Below are positions 1-7,991 of a stretch of DNA of 64,000 nucleotides, in pieces; positions within the stretch are counted from its first letter, which is position 1, and each line of letters opens with the position of its first letter. The notes below the pieces were generated by a model. It was not told the DNA's origin. It saw only the letters and a list, made by a program, of their open reading frames with translations, and ran no database searches. The translations under genes and the position numbers were made by a program. The stretch is taken from NCBI GenBank assembly GCA_017465145.1, contig JAFTWU010000009.1, positions 124,001 through 188,000 of the forward strand, written 5' to 3'. This DNA comes from Clostridia bacterium. Its GTDB lineage: Bacteria > Bacillota > Clostridia > Christensenellales > Borkfalkiaceae.

Positions 1-536
1 AAGGTCTTAATATCGGTGTGGGTGATATCGTTATCAAACCCAGGGTTCTTATAGATAATTTTTTGCAGGGCAAAGGAAGATATGTTGTCTAGGGGAGTAG
101 ACGTCGTAAGCACGCTTTTAGCATCTTTTTCGCTAAGAATTACAAGGGCGGAATCTTGCATACGAAGGGTGTTAGAAAAGTAATCTAAGACTTTAATAAC
201 GTTATCTTGCGCCACCTTGTTGCCAACTATAATAATGTTACAAAAAGAAAGGCTAGGAAACCACCCCGAAATATCCCCTATGTTTTTAACGGCACTAGCC
301 ACCGTGCTACCCGTACCGGAAATTTGCGCCTTTTTATTTTCCGTGTTGGCGTCGGTTGCCTCGGGCACGGCAATTTGGGCGGTAACTTCATATTCGCCGT
401 TATCGGTTATATCTATTGCAACGGCGGTTATAATGGCCGTTTTTTCAATGTCTATAATGCCAAAATCGTTAGAGAAAAAGAAAACGAAAACTGCAACTAA
501 ACATAGCGCAATAAACTTAGTCTTTTTGAATTTCAT
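1..536 (-). CDS. gerC: Ger(x)C-family spore germination protein, C-terminus outside window
   Basis: Third subunit of a nutrient germinant receptor in the spore inner membrane. The start codon at 536 follows a strong ribosome binding site (AAAGGGGG) and overlaps the end of gerB by 20 bp, which fixes the start. The first 178 codons are visible: a hydrophobic N-terminal signal segment, then the typical Ger(x)C opening (an IDIEKTAIITAVAID-like strand, and later a region ending in DALVILS-like residues). Ger(x)C proteins are usually lipoproteins, but no convincing lipobox cysteine is visible after the hydrophobic stretch. The gene runs off the left edge. Family assignment rests on sequence pattern and on its place after gerA and gerB. 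Confidence 0.85.
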   Translation of the reverse strand, partial: MKFKKTKFIALCLVAVFVFFFSNDFGIIDIEKTAIITAVAIDITDNGEYEVTAQIAVPEATDANTENKKAQISGTGSTVASAVKNIGDISGWFPSLSFCNIIIVGNKVAQDNVIKVLDYFSNTLRMQDSALVILSEKDAKSVLTTSTPLDNISSFALQKIIYKNPGFDNDITHTDIKT

Positions 537-1731
537 TTTGTTTTCCCCCTTTAACGATAGAAAAATTTTCCCCATTATCAACGCCTACGTTGTCATTTAT
601 TTCACCATCGCGTTTTCTTATAGAATTATCCTTATCCCCGCGGTAGCGCTTATTATTAGGCACTCTAAACCCCGTAGAAAGCGCTAAAACGATAGGCAAG
701 AGATTGCTAAATATTAAAAATATTATCCCTGCAATCCCCGTGAAAAAACTCTCTAACGATGCAAAATATTCGTTAAGCCCAAACATTAAAATCATTATCA
801 AAAGGCTTAAAATTAAGGGGTAAATATAGTGTTTTTTTAGTGGCAATGCCCGTTGTAAAAGCATACACGCAAAATATATGGGCATAATCGTTGCAAAAGC
901 AGATGAAAAAAGAATTAAAAATATAGCGATAAAGTCAAATCTGCCTATGTTGTTAATAACGGTGGTATATTTTGAAATTTCAGTTAAAGCAAACTTTTTT
1001 CTAAAAGCAAGTGAAGAAAAGGTGGCGTAAAAGAAAAGGCTAAATACAACTACCATAAGCCCCGCCACTATATAGGCGATAATTATTTTAAGATTAGAGC
1101 GTTTTTCCCGCTTAAACCTACCTATAAAAAACAGTAAATAAACGCAGTCGCCATACCAATTAAGAGAAGAATAACTTGCCTTAAATATGTTTTTTGCGCC
1201 CGATAAACCTATCGGCAAAAGCGCGCCCATTTCTAGGTTGGGGATAGTTAGCGCCATTAAAAGAACAAAGCCGATAACGGTGGGAATAAAAAGCACGTCG
1301 CTAAGTCTTCCTATAACGCGCAGTCTCTTGCAACAAAGGTATACGGCAAGCACGAAAAAAGGCAAAAACATTGCAATTTTAGGAAGTGCTAAATACATTG
1401 TTAAAACGACGTAATCTTTTTGTTCACATATAGGTATAAACCCTTTAAGCAGAAAGAAAATAGCGTATAAGATAAGAACTATTTTGCCCCCAACCTTGCC
1501 AAAAATATTTTCTATAAGTCCAAAAAAATCGACGTTAGATTTTTTGCACGCACTAAGAACTATTAAAACGGTAACGATATCTAAAACAAGGTTTAATATA
1601 GCACTTATCCACATATCGTTTCCGCTTATTCCCGCCGTTAAACTTGGCAGGGTAAAAAACTTTGTAAAGGGCACTACGGAAAGAAAAAACAAGGCTATTT
1701 GTCTATCGTAAAGGGTTTGTGTTCTAAGCAT
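517..1731 (-). CDS. gerB: GerB-family spore germination permease
   Basis: Integral membrane subunit of the germinant receptor, of the amino acid-polyamine-organocation superfamily, thought to bind the germinant. The 404-residue product is almost entirely hydrophobic, with about ten predicted membrane segments, and begins with the family-typical MLRTQTLYDRQIALFF. I place the start at 1731 because AAAGGAGAG lies just upstream. An in-frame extension to 1791 lies inside gerA and is charged and non-conserved. Its start overlaps gerA by 8 bp and its end overlaps gerC by 20 bp, so the three are translationally coupled in one operon. Confidence 0.9.
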   Translation of the reverse strand: MLRTQTLYDRQIALFFLSVVPFTKFFTLPSLTAGISGNDMWISAILNLVLDIVTVLIVLSACKKSNVDFFGLIENIFGKVGGKIVLILYAIFFLLKGFIPICEQKDYVVLTMYLALPKIAMFLPFFVLAVYLCCKRLRVIGRLSDVLFIPTVIGFVLLMALTIPNLEMGALLPIGLSGAKNIFKASYSSLNWYGDCVYLLFFIGRFKREKRSNLKIIIAYIVAGLMVVVFSLFFYATFSSLAFRKKFALTEISKYTTVINNIGRFDFIAIFLILFSSAFATIMPIYFACMLLQRALPLKKHYIYPLILSLLIMILMFGLNEYFASLESFFTGIAGIIFLIFSNLLPIVLALSTGFRVPNNKRYRGDKDNSIRKRDGEINDNVGVDNGENFSIVKGGKQNEIQKD

Positions 1732-3211
1732 TTTTCTCTCCTTTATCGCTAGTTTTTTCATTAACTTCGTTGTTAGTGCTATCGGGGGCAATTCTAACGT
1801 GGTTAGCGTTTCTAATAGATAGTGGGCGCAAGGTCATTTCACTCATAAACCCTTTGTAAATACTGTCCTTAAAATCTTTTTTAATAAGGGGTGAAAAGGG
1901 CGCCATAAGGGGCGTTGAATAGTTTTCAAAAGATACCACGTAAACTAGAACTAGCGCCATTGTCATCAAAATACCGTAAGCACCCATAGAGCCACCTATA
2001 ATTAAAAACACAAGGCGTAAAAGCCCAAAGGTTTTTTCAAGTTCGGGCACGGTAAATAAACATATGCCCGATAGTGCTATAATCATAAGGGTAGGGGCGG
2101 AAATTATCCCCGCGTTAACGGCAGTTTCGCCAAGTACAAGACCGCCGACGATAGATACCACCATACCCACGTATTTTGGCATTCTAACGCTTGCTTCGTT
2201 TAATATTTCAAAAATTAAAAGGGAAAAGAACATTTCGTAACTTGGCGAAAATGGTATCCCTTTTATACTGTTAACTATGGTCAATAAAAAGGCAAGGGGA
2301 ATAACTTGCAAATGGAACAGTTGCGCCGAAACGTAAAAAGCGGGCAATAGGGTAGATAGCGCAACGGCAAACACCCTTAAAAAGCGGGCTAGCGTTGCGG
2401 TATAGGGCGATGCGTAATAGTCGTTTGGGCTTTGAAAATCTTCTATAAGCAGGTATGGAACGGTAAGGGCAATAGGAGAGCCGTCAACCAAAATAGCCAC
2501 CCTACCTTCTAAAATTTTGGCAGATAAAACGTCGGGTTTTTCCGTGTTGCCAACCTGCTTAAAAATAGAAGTTTTGTGTTCGCCCAAAAATTTTGATACG
2601 TAAGAAGAATCGAACACCGCATCTATAGAAATAGTTTTAAGTTTAGCCTTTAATTTTTTAACTAAATTTTTATCGGCAATATTTTTAACGTAGCATAAGC
2701 ACACCGTAGTTTTAGAATATTCACCGATTTCTAGGGTTTCAAAGCGTAAATCGGGCGTTTTAAGTTTGCGTCTTAAAAGGCTAATATTCACGGGCAAACA
2801 CTCTGTAAAACCTTCTCTTGGTCCTTTTATAACGGTAGAAGTAGGGGGTTCGGTGATAGCCCTTTTTTCATATTTTACAAGGGGAAAGGCGTAAGCAAAA
2901 CTAAACCCGTCGATAAGTAAAACGGAAGTGCCGGAAACGATTTTGTCGGGCAGTTTAGATAAATCGGTTAACCTTTCGCGCTCTGGGTTTATAAAATATT
3001 TTTTAAGTTCTAATTCGCTTTCTAATTTTTCTATCCTAGATAGCGGTCTTAAAATTAAATCGCCAAGGCTTTCTTTATCGGTAATATCTTTAACGAAAAT
3101 TAAAAGGGCGTTTTTGTCCCCCGCTAATACGTCTAAAAAGCAAACGTCGTCGCTATTTAATTTTTCCGTTAAGAATTTTCGGTTTTTTTCTAAACTTTCA
3201 TAAATTTTCAT
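1724..3211 (-). CDS. gerA: GerA-family spore germination receptor subunit A
   Basis: Subunit A of a nutrient germinant receptor in the spore inner membrane (495 aa, a normal length). The N-terminal half is soluble and includes the TIS-IDAVFDSSYV region. The diagnostic GerA motif follows (EGRVAILVDGSPIALTVPYL, about residues 233-252), then a C-terminal half with about five membrane segments. First gene of the gerABC operon. The region upstream of the start at 3211 is AT-rich and has no good Shine-Dalgarno sequence, so the exact start is less certain than the identity. A forespore (sigma-G) promoter would be expected, but I cannot point to a convincing one. Confidence 0.93.
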   Translation of the reverse strand: MKIYESLEKNRKFLTEKLNSDDVCFLDVLAGDKNALLIFVKDITDKESLGDLILRPLSRIEKLESELELKKYFINPERERLTDLSKLPDKIVSGTSVLLIDGFSFAYAFPLVKYEKRAITEPPTSTVIKGPREGFTECLPVNISLLRRKLKTPDLRFETLEIGEYSKTTVCLCYVKNIADKNLVKKLKAKLKTISIDAVFDSSYVSKFLGEHKTSIFKQVGNTEKPDVLSAKILEGRVAILVDGSPIALTVPYLLIEDFQSPNDYYASPYTATLARFLRVFAVALSTLLPAFYVSAQLFHLQVIPLAFLLTIVNSIKGIPFSPSYEMFFSLLIFEILNEASVRMPKYVGMVVSIVGGLVLGETAVNAGIISAPTLMIIALSGICLFTVPELEKTFGLLRLVFLIIGGSMGAYGILMTMALVLVYVVSFENYSTPLMAPFSPLIKKDFKDSIYKGFMSEMTLRPLSIRNANHVRIAPDSTNNEVNEKTSDKGEKNA

Positions 3212-3302
3212 ATATACAGTATCTATAAAGAAAAATTTTTTATTCTGCTATTGCTTTTTATATTGTTTTACGATAAAATTTAAAAAAAGGGGGATGTGAG
3301 AT

Positions 3303-3815
3303 ATGAAAAGGCTTTTAAAACTTTTGGCATTAAGTTTTATATGCATACTTTGTTTCAGTTCTTTTGGTGCTATTTTAAGTGGTTGTAAGGACAATAATGG
3401 GGAAAATTTCGTTGAGCTAAGCGATTGGTAGTCTTCTTCAGAGACGATGTCAACACAGACAAACGTAATCGTTGTTGAGTATGACGAAGAAACAATTTGC
3501 AAATTCTCTTGTGATAATGGTAGTCTTGCGGGTCCTGCCCAAGCTAGTCCCTACAGAGAGATTGAAACAACTGCAAATGAAAGGGTTTCTTGGATATGTC
3601 ACCCAGAAAATTCTACAAATAAGGTTTATAAAGATTTTGTAACAATAACGCTTAATAAAAATTCAAAAGTAATAGGATACGCTGTTATAAAAGTTGATTT
3701 TACTATAGAGGACGTTAATTTACAGGTTGTAATTCTTATACAAAAAATATTAGAAAATCCGGTTTCAGAAACTGAAGCGCAAGAGTTAATTGATGAAGTT
3801 AAAATAAGAGTATAG
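3303..3815 (+). pseudogene. Small lipoprotein gene interrupted by an in-frame TAG
   Basis: A good ribosome binding site (GGGGGATGTGAG) precedes ATG 3303. The reading frame opens with a textbook lipoprotein signal: charged MKRLLK, a hydrophobic core and the lipobox LSGC (Cys27). After 42 codons it meets TAG at 3429-3431. The same frame then continues without interruption to 3815 (127 more codons, including an internal ATG at 3447). Joined, the two parts would make a lipoprotein of about 170 residues. Either a nonsense mutation has inactivated the gene, or the TAG is read through, or a sequencing error is present. The downstream part has no recognisable domain and no ribosome binding site of its own. 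Confidence 0.65.
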
Positions 3816-3841
3816 GCAAAATAAAAGTAATCATAAAAATT

Positions 3842-3870
3842 AAAGGGGGCGAAAATTCGCCCCCTTTTTA
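3842..3870. terminator. Bidirectional intrinsic terminator
   Basis: Near-perfect hairpin with a 12-bp stem (AAAGGGGGCGAA with TTCGCCCCCTTT) flanked by A and T tracts. It sits between the convergent split lipoprotein gene and the minus-strand membrane protein gene, and can serve both. Confidence 0.9.
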
Positions 3871-3875
3871 CAGGT

Positions 3876-4460
3876 TTAAGTGTTTTCTTTTTCGATAGAG
3901 TTAAAAGCCTGAACTATAAGATGAGATACCGCAATAAGTTCGTTATCGTCAAAGCCGTCTAAAGAATATTCTTTTATTACTTTAACGATATCTTTTACAA
4001 GTTTGCCGTCCGCATCTAAATTAAAATTGTCGTTAACAAGGTTAGTAGTTTCCGATAAAATTTCAACGATGGTGCTTACTGCAAGCGCCTTCATATCCGT
4101 TTTAACGTAGCCTTCTAAAATACCTTCAATAACTAGGTCAATAGTTTTAACGCTTACGCTTTGTCCGTTTTTAATTCTGTTGATAATAGAACAAAACGCC
4201 ACGCCGATACTTGCGCTAAGTAGTCCGCTATAAATAGCGTCTATTCGCAAGTTAAAAGCCTTGCAATAAAACGCCATATCCACGGCAACTGCTAAAGTTA
4301 CGGCAAAGGCAAACGGGATAAGTGTAAGCACTATTTTGGGTAGTTTTTTGCCAAGATATTTATCAAACACTATCTTTAGCACAGCCACTAAAACGGCAAT
4401 TATCACGGTAGAAAGGCTATAATCTTTCAAAAAAGTAATTAAAGGGAAAAGTTCTTCCAT
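3876..4460 (-). CDS. Membrane protein of unknown function
   Basis: 194 aa. About three membrane segments occupy residues 15-100 (around STVIIAVLVAVLKIVF, LTLIPFAFAVTLAVAV and a glycine/serine-rich segment). A soluble, helical, acidic C-terminal half follows. The start at 4460 has an AGGCAGG ribosome binding site. I recognise no family. It is a single-gene unit between the terminator at 3842 and a divergent promoter region. The ordered reading frame, ribosome binding site and residue composition argue that it is a real gene. Confidence 0.65.
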   Translation of the reverse strand: MEELFPLITFLKDYSLSTVIIAVLVAVLKIVFDKYLGKKLPKIVLTLIPFAFAVTLAVAVDMAFYCKAFNLRIDAIYSGLLSASIGVAFCSIINRIKNGQSVSVKTIDLVIEGILEGYVKTDMKALAVSTIVEILSETTNLVNDNFNLDADGKLVKDIVKVIKEYSLDGFDDNELIAVSHLIVQAFNSIEKENT

Positions 4461-4752
4461 AGCGTACCTGCCTTTTAGAGAGCACGGCTAGTTTTTACCC
4501 CTTTTTTTTTGATGAAACCACAATCTTTTATAAAAAGCCATAAAGTTTAAATAGTGATAGGTTTTAATAGTCGTACCCCCTATAAAATTTTTTCCAAACG
4601 CTAACGCTATTTTAATAAAATTAAGTTAAAAGTAAACGGCTATATGACGGAATTTTTAATTATTTTATAATCATTTACGGACTTGCAGTAAGTTAATTTT
4701 AATAATGAAAAAACATACAATTTTAACTGACAAATTTTTTTGGGGGAATAAA
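4461..4752. other. AT-rich intergenic region upstream of sigK
   Basis: About 290 bp between divergent genes. It holds T and A tracts, and a possible plus-strand promoter at 4644-4671 (ATGACG, 16-bp spacer, TATAAT). A mother-cell sigma-E promoter would be expected for sigK, but I could not identify one with confidence. No RNA gene is apparent. Confidence 0.4.
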
Positions 4753-5454
4753 ATGTTTTTTCAGTTTTTAAGTTTTTTAGTTGGCAAACTTATATTTTTT
4801 GCAGGTAGCGTAGTAAACGGCTCGTCCTTTCCTAAACCCTTACCGCCAGAAGAAGAGTTAGAGTGCATTAAAAAAATGAAAGAAGGGGATTTAGATGCAA
4901 AGGAAAAACTTATCAAACACAATATGCGCCTTATTGCGCACGTAGTTAAAAAATATTCGGGGGCGGCGGAAACGGACGACTTGATATCTGTGGGTAGCAT
5001 AGGGCTTATCAAGGCGATAAACACCTATGAAATAGACAAGGGAACGCAACTTGCAACCTATACCGCACGCTGTATAGAAAACGAAATTTTAATGTTGCTT
5101 CGCGCAAACAAAAAACATAAAAACAACGTGTCGCTATCAGACCCGATAGGCACGGATAAAGACGGCAACGAACTTACCTTAATAGACCTTTTGTGCGAAA
5201 AAGAAGATAGCGTTTTTAGTGAAGTTGATAAAAGTATAGAGCGCGAAAAATTTATGACCTTTCTAAAAAATAATCTAACACAAAGAGAATACACGGTAAT
5301 TTGTTTAAGATACGGACTTAAATGCAAAAGAAACTACGCCCAGCGTGAAGTGGCGAAGTTCTTAAAAATTTCACGCTCTTATATATCACGCATAGAAAAC
5401 AAAGCGATAGAAAAATTAAAACAGGCGGTCAAAAAAGGGCAATTTAATTGCTAA
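4753..5454 (+). CDS. sigK: RNA polymerase sporulation sigma factor K, pro-protein
   Basis: Late mother-cell sigma factor, made as a membrane-tethered precursor. I choose ATG 4753 (233 aa) because GGGGG lies just upstream and the product then starts directly with the hydrophobic pro-peptide (MFFQFLSFLVGKLIFFAG). The ATG at 4705 would add 16 charged residues and lacks a good ribosome binding site. Next come the FPKPLPPEEE boundary, sigma region 2 (GDLDAKEKLIKHN, TARCIENEILM) and a region 4 helix-turn-helix (REVAKFLKISRSYISRIE). The gene is continuous, so no skin-type prophage element splits it as in Bacillus subtilis. Processing by SpoIVFB is known for the family. Confidence 0.93.
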   Translation: MFFQFLSFLVGKLIFFAGSVVNGSSFPKPLPPEEELECIKKMKEGDLDAKEKLIKHNMRLIAHVVKKYSGAAETDDLISVGSIGLIKAINTYEIDKGTQLATYTARCIENEILMLLRANKKHKNNVSLSDPIGTDKDGNELTLIDLLCEKEDSVFSEVDKSIEREKFMTFLKNNLTQREYTVICLRYGLKCKRNYAQREVAKFLKISRSYISRIENKAIEKLKQAVKKGQFNC

Positions 5455-5476
5455 ACGATATTTTTTGTGATACAAT
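5448..5476 (+). promoter_or_regulatory. Sigma-A type promoter for the TM1266-like gene
   Basis: TTGCTA, 17-bp spacer, TACAAT. It overlaps the end of sigK. The start codon at 5496 lies about 20 nt beyond the -10 box, after an AAGGG ribosome binding site. Confidence 0.6.
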
Positions 5477-5495
5477 ACCCGTAAGGGTATAAATT

Positions 5496-5738
5496 ATGGA
5501 AAATAAAATTTCAGTAGTTGCTATAATCGTGTCAAATATGGATGCCGTGGAAAAGGTTAATTCCGCCCTACATTTATACAGGGAACACATAATCGGCAGA
5601 ATGGGAATACCCCACAAAGAAAAGGGCGTAAGCGTTATAAGTGTTGTTTTAGACGCCCCCTTATCTATAGTTAACAGTTTGTCGGGTAAACTTGGTATGA
5701 TAGACGGCGTAAGCAGTAAAGTGCTTACCGCAAAGTAA
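5496..5738 (+). CDS. TM1266-family (iron-only hydrogenase system) ACT-like regulator
   Basis: 80-aa protein of the small ACT/NikR C-terminal-like family typified by Thermotoga TM1266. The family is usually annotated as a putative regulator of the [FeFe]-hydrogenase maturation system. Matching blocks are VVAIIV, HIIGRMGIPHKEKGVSVISV and LSGKLGMIDGVSSK, and length is normal. ATG 5496 has an AAGGG ribosome binding site in a very short leader. No hydrogenase maturation gene (hydE, hydF or hydG) is in this window, so the genomic partner is absent here. The next gene begins immediately after its stop codon. Confidence 0.8.
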   Translation: MENKISVVAIIVSNMDAVEKVNSALHLYREHIIGRMGIPHKEKGVSVISVVLDAPLSIVNSLSGKLGMIDGVSSKVLTAK

Positions 5739-6560
5739 ATGAATAATACTTTAAGCGTTGATAATAAAAATCCTATAGAAGTTGCATTTATAAGCGGTGC
5801 AACGGGTGGAATAGGCAAAGCGTTTGCAAAGCAGGTTGCTAAAAGCGGTTTCAACCTTTTTTTAACGGGGCGTTCACTTGAAAAACTAGAAAAGTTATCT
5901 AAAGAAATTTCTAGCGAATACGGTGTAAAAACAGACTATTTTGCTTGCGACCTAACTAACGAAAGCGCCGTTAACCACTTGATAGGATATATTAAAGAGC
6001 GCGGTTATAAAATTAATAAAATAATAAACGTTGCGGGTATAGATACCCAAAAAGCGTTTAGGCTATTTACCCAAGAAAAACTTACCCAAATGGTAAAGGT
6101 TAACGCCTTGTCCACGATATCGATAACCCACGCGTTAATAGAAAGAAGGGCAGATAACCTAGAAATTTTAACGGTTGCAAGTATGTCGGGCGCAAGCCCT
6201 ATGCCGTATTTTGCACTATATTCGGCAACTAAAAGTTTGCTTATAAACCTTTTTACAAGTTTGCATTACGAATTAAAAGGTTTGGGCGTTAAGGTAACGG
6301 TGGTTATGCCAGGTGGCGTTTACACGCGCGCTGACGTTATAGAACAAATTAACGGGCAAGGCTTATGGGGTAAACTTTCCGCTAAAAGTCCAGAATTCGT
6401 TGCTAAGCGCTCACTTAGGGCGGTAAGCAAAAACAAAGTTAAATATATCCCCGGTTTTTTTAATAAATTTTTATATTTTATAATGCAAATCGCCCCTAAA
6501 CGCTTGGTTCTTAAATTTATCGCTAGGCGTTGGAGCAAGATAGAAAAAGACGCTTTTTAA
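5739..6560 (+). CDS. Short-chain dehydrogenase/reductase (SDR)
   Basis: 273-aa classical-type SDR with the NAD(P)-binding motif SGATGGIGKAFA (about residues 19-30), an NVAG element, and the catalytic YSATK (Tyr/Lys) preceded by a serine-containing VASMSG strand. It is related to the DltE/YqjQ-type group of general SDRs. The substrate cannot be told from sequence. ATG directly abuts the stop codon of the TM1266-like gene, so the two are coupled. A hydrophobic and basic C-terminus (FLYFIMQIAPKRLVLKFIAR) suggests membrane association. Confidence 0.85.
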   Translation: MNNTLSVDNKNPIEVAFISGATGGIGKAFAKQVAKSGFNLFLTGRSLEKLEKLSKEISSEYGVKTDYFACDLTNESAVNHLIGYIKERGYKINKIINVAGIDTQKAFRLFTQEKLTQMVKVNALSTISITHALIERRADNLEILTVASMSGASPMPYFALYSATKSLLINLFTSLHYELKGLGVKVTVVMPGGVYTRADVIEQINGQGLWGKLSAKSPEFVAKRSLRAVSKNKVKYIPGFFNKFLYFIMQIAPKRLVLKFIARRWSKIEKDAF

Positions 6561-6575
6561 CCGTTTATAAACGGT
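6560..6575. repeat. 16-bp perfect palindrome before thyA
   Basis: ACCGTTTATAAACGGT lies between the SDR stop codon and the thyA ribosome binding site. It could be an operator or a small mRNA hairpin. It has no following T tract, so it is not a terminator. Confidence 0.45.
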
Positions 6576-6599
6576 AAAATACAAAAGGAACGAAAATAT

Positions 6600-7430
6600 A
6601 TGAGTTACGCAGACAAAGTTTTTATTGATACTTGTACAGACATTATCGAAAACGGTTTTTGGGATACCGATTTGCCCGTCCGTCCCCATTGGGAAGACGG
6701 CACGCCCGCACACACCGTTAAAAAGTTTTGTATAGTAAATAGATACGACCTATCTAAAGAATTTCCCATAATCACACTTCGTCGCACGGCGTTAAAGTCG
6801 GCTATCGATGAAATTTTATGGATATGGCAAAAAAAGTCCAACAATATTAAAGACTTAAACAGTCATATTTGGGATAGTTGGGCAGATGAAAACGGTTCTA
6901 TCGGCAAGGCGTACGGCTATCAACTTGGCGTAAAGCATAAGTATAAAGAAGGTGAATTCGACCAAGTGGACAGGGTGTTATACGACCTAAAACACAACCC
7001 CGCGTCCCGCAGAATTATGACCAACATTTACGTTCATCAAGACTTAAACGAAATGAACCTTTACCCTTGCGCGTATTCAATGACCTTTAACGTTAGTGGC
7101 GATACCTTAAACGGCATATTAAACCAACGCAGTAACGACGTTTTAACGGCAAACAACTGGAACGTTGTTCAATACGCGGCACTTTTAATGATGTTTGCGC
7201 AAGTTTCCGGCTTAAAGGCAGGCGAACTAGTTCACGTTATAGCAGACGCCCACCTTTACGATAGACATATACCCATCGTTAAAGAAATTCTTAAAAATCC
7301 ACAATACGATGCACCCGTTCTTAAAATTAACCCCAACGTTAAAAACTTTTATGATTTTACCGTGGACGATTTTGAACTTGTAGACTATAAATACACTAAA
7401 CTTGACAAAAAGATAGAGGTTGCAATTTAA
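6600..7430 (+). CDS. thyA: Thymidylate synthase
   Basis: Methylates dUMP to dTMP using 5,10-methylene-tetrahydrofolate, producing dihydrofolate. 276 aa. It is of the Bacillus ThyA type: HTVKKF near the N-terminus, LWIWQKKSN, IGKAYGYQLG, the catalytic cysteine in LYPCAYS (Cys157), QRSNDVL, ADAHLYDRH, and the C-terminal DFTVDDFELVDYK. An AAAGGAACG ribosome binding site precedes the start. The stop overlaps the folA start by one base, so the dihydrofolate it generates is recycled by the next gene product. Confidence 0.97.
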   Translation: MSYADKVFIDTCTDIIENGFWDTDLPVRPHWEDGTPAHTVKKFCIVNRYDLSKEFPIITLRRTALKSAIDEILWIWQKKSNNIKDLNSHIWDSWADENGSIGKAYGYQLGVKHKYKEGEFDQVDRVLYDLKHNPASRRIMTNIYVHQDLNEMNLYPCAYSMTFNVSGDTLNGILNQRSNDVLTANNWNVVQYAALLMMFAQVSGLKAGELVHVIADAHLYDRHIPIVKEILKNPQYDAPVLKINPNVKNFYDFTVDDFELVDYKYTKLDKKIEVAI

Positions 7431-7927
7431 TGAAAGCCATCGTTGCAGTTGACAAAAATTGGGGAATAGGTAAAGATAACGACCTTTTGTTTTCCATTCC
7501 ACAAGATATGAAGTTTTTCCGCCAAACCACCTTAAATAAAGTGGTAGTTATGGGTAGAAACACTTTATTATCTTTCCCAAACGGCAACCCACTTAAAAAC
7601 AGGGTAAATATAGTGCTATCTTCCACCTTGCAAAAAGAAGGATGTGTGATAGCAAAAGATTTAACCGCCTTGCTTAAAGAAATTAAAAAATACCCCCAAG
7701 ATGAAGTTTACGTCATAGGCGGGGCAATGCTTTATAAAACCTTACTTCCTTATTGTGATGAAGTTTTAGTTACTAAGGTAGACGCCGACGGAGATGCGCA
7801 AGTGTTCTTTGAAAATCTAGACGCGCTAGAAAATTTCACCTGCGTATATGAAAGCGAAGTTTTAGAAGATAACGGATATAAATTTAAATTTACAACTTAT
7901 AAAAACAGTAACGTAAAAGCAATTTGA
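7430..7927 (+). CDS. folA: Dihydrofolate reductase
   Basis: Reduces dihydrofolate to tetrahydrofolate with NADPH. 165 aa, normal length. It shows the family opening MKAIVAVDKNWGIGKDNDL, the FSIPQDMKFFRQTT active-site helix (aspartate rather than glutamate), VVVMGRNT and the YVIGGAMLYK nucleotide-binding loop. The start codon overlaps the thyA stop (TAATG), the common thyA-folA coupling. A terminator follows directly. Confidence 0.97.
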   Translation: MKAIVAVDKNWGIGKDNDLLFSIPQDMKFFRQTTLNKVVVMGRNTLLSFPNGNPLKNRVNIVLSSTLQKEGCVIAKDLTALLKEIKKYPQDEVYVIGGAMLYKTLLPYCDEVLVTKVDADGDAQVFFENLDALENFTCVYESEVLEDNGYKFKFTTYKNSNVKAI

Positions 7928-7936
7928 CGTAAAAAC

Positions 7937-7969
7937 AAAAACGCCGTATTTTATTATAGGCGTTTTTTT
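7937..7969 (+). terminator. Intrinsic terminator after folA
   Basis: Stem AAAAACGCC with GGCGTTTTT around an AT-rich loop, ending in a run of seven T. Confidence 0.88.
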
Positions 7970-7991
7970 GCTAGACTTTAGGAGAAGAAAA

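Noticed and set aside
3429..3431. TAG as a recoded sense codon
   Set aside because: TAG terminates infB, gerA, the MATE gene and others in this window, so global recoding is excluded.
3248..3502. Minus-strand 84-codon ORF
   Set aside because: Runs antisense to the split lipoprotein gene, whose ribosome binding site and lipobox are much more convincing.
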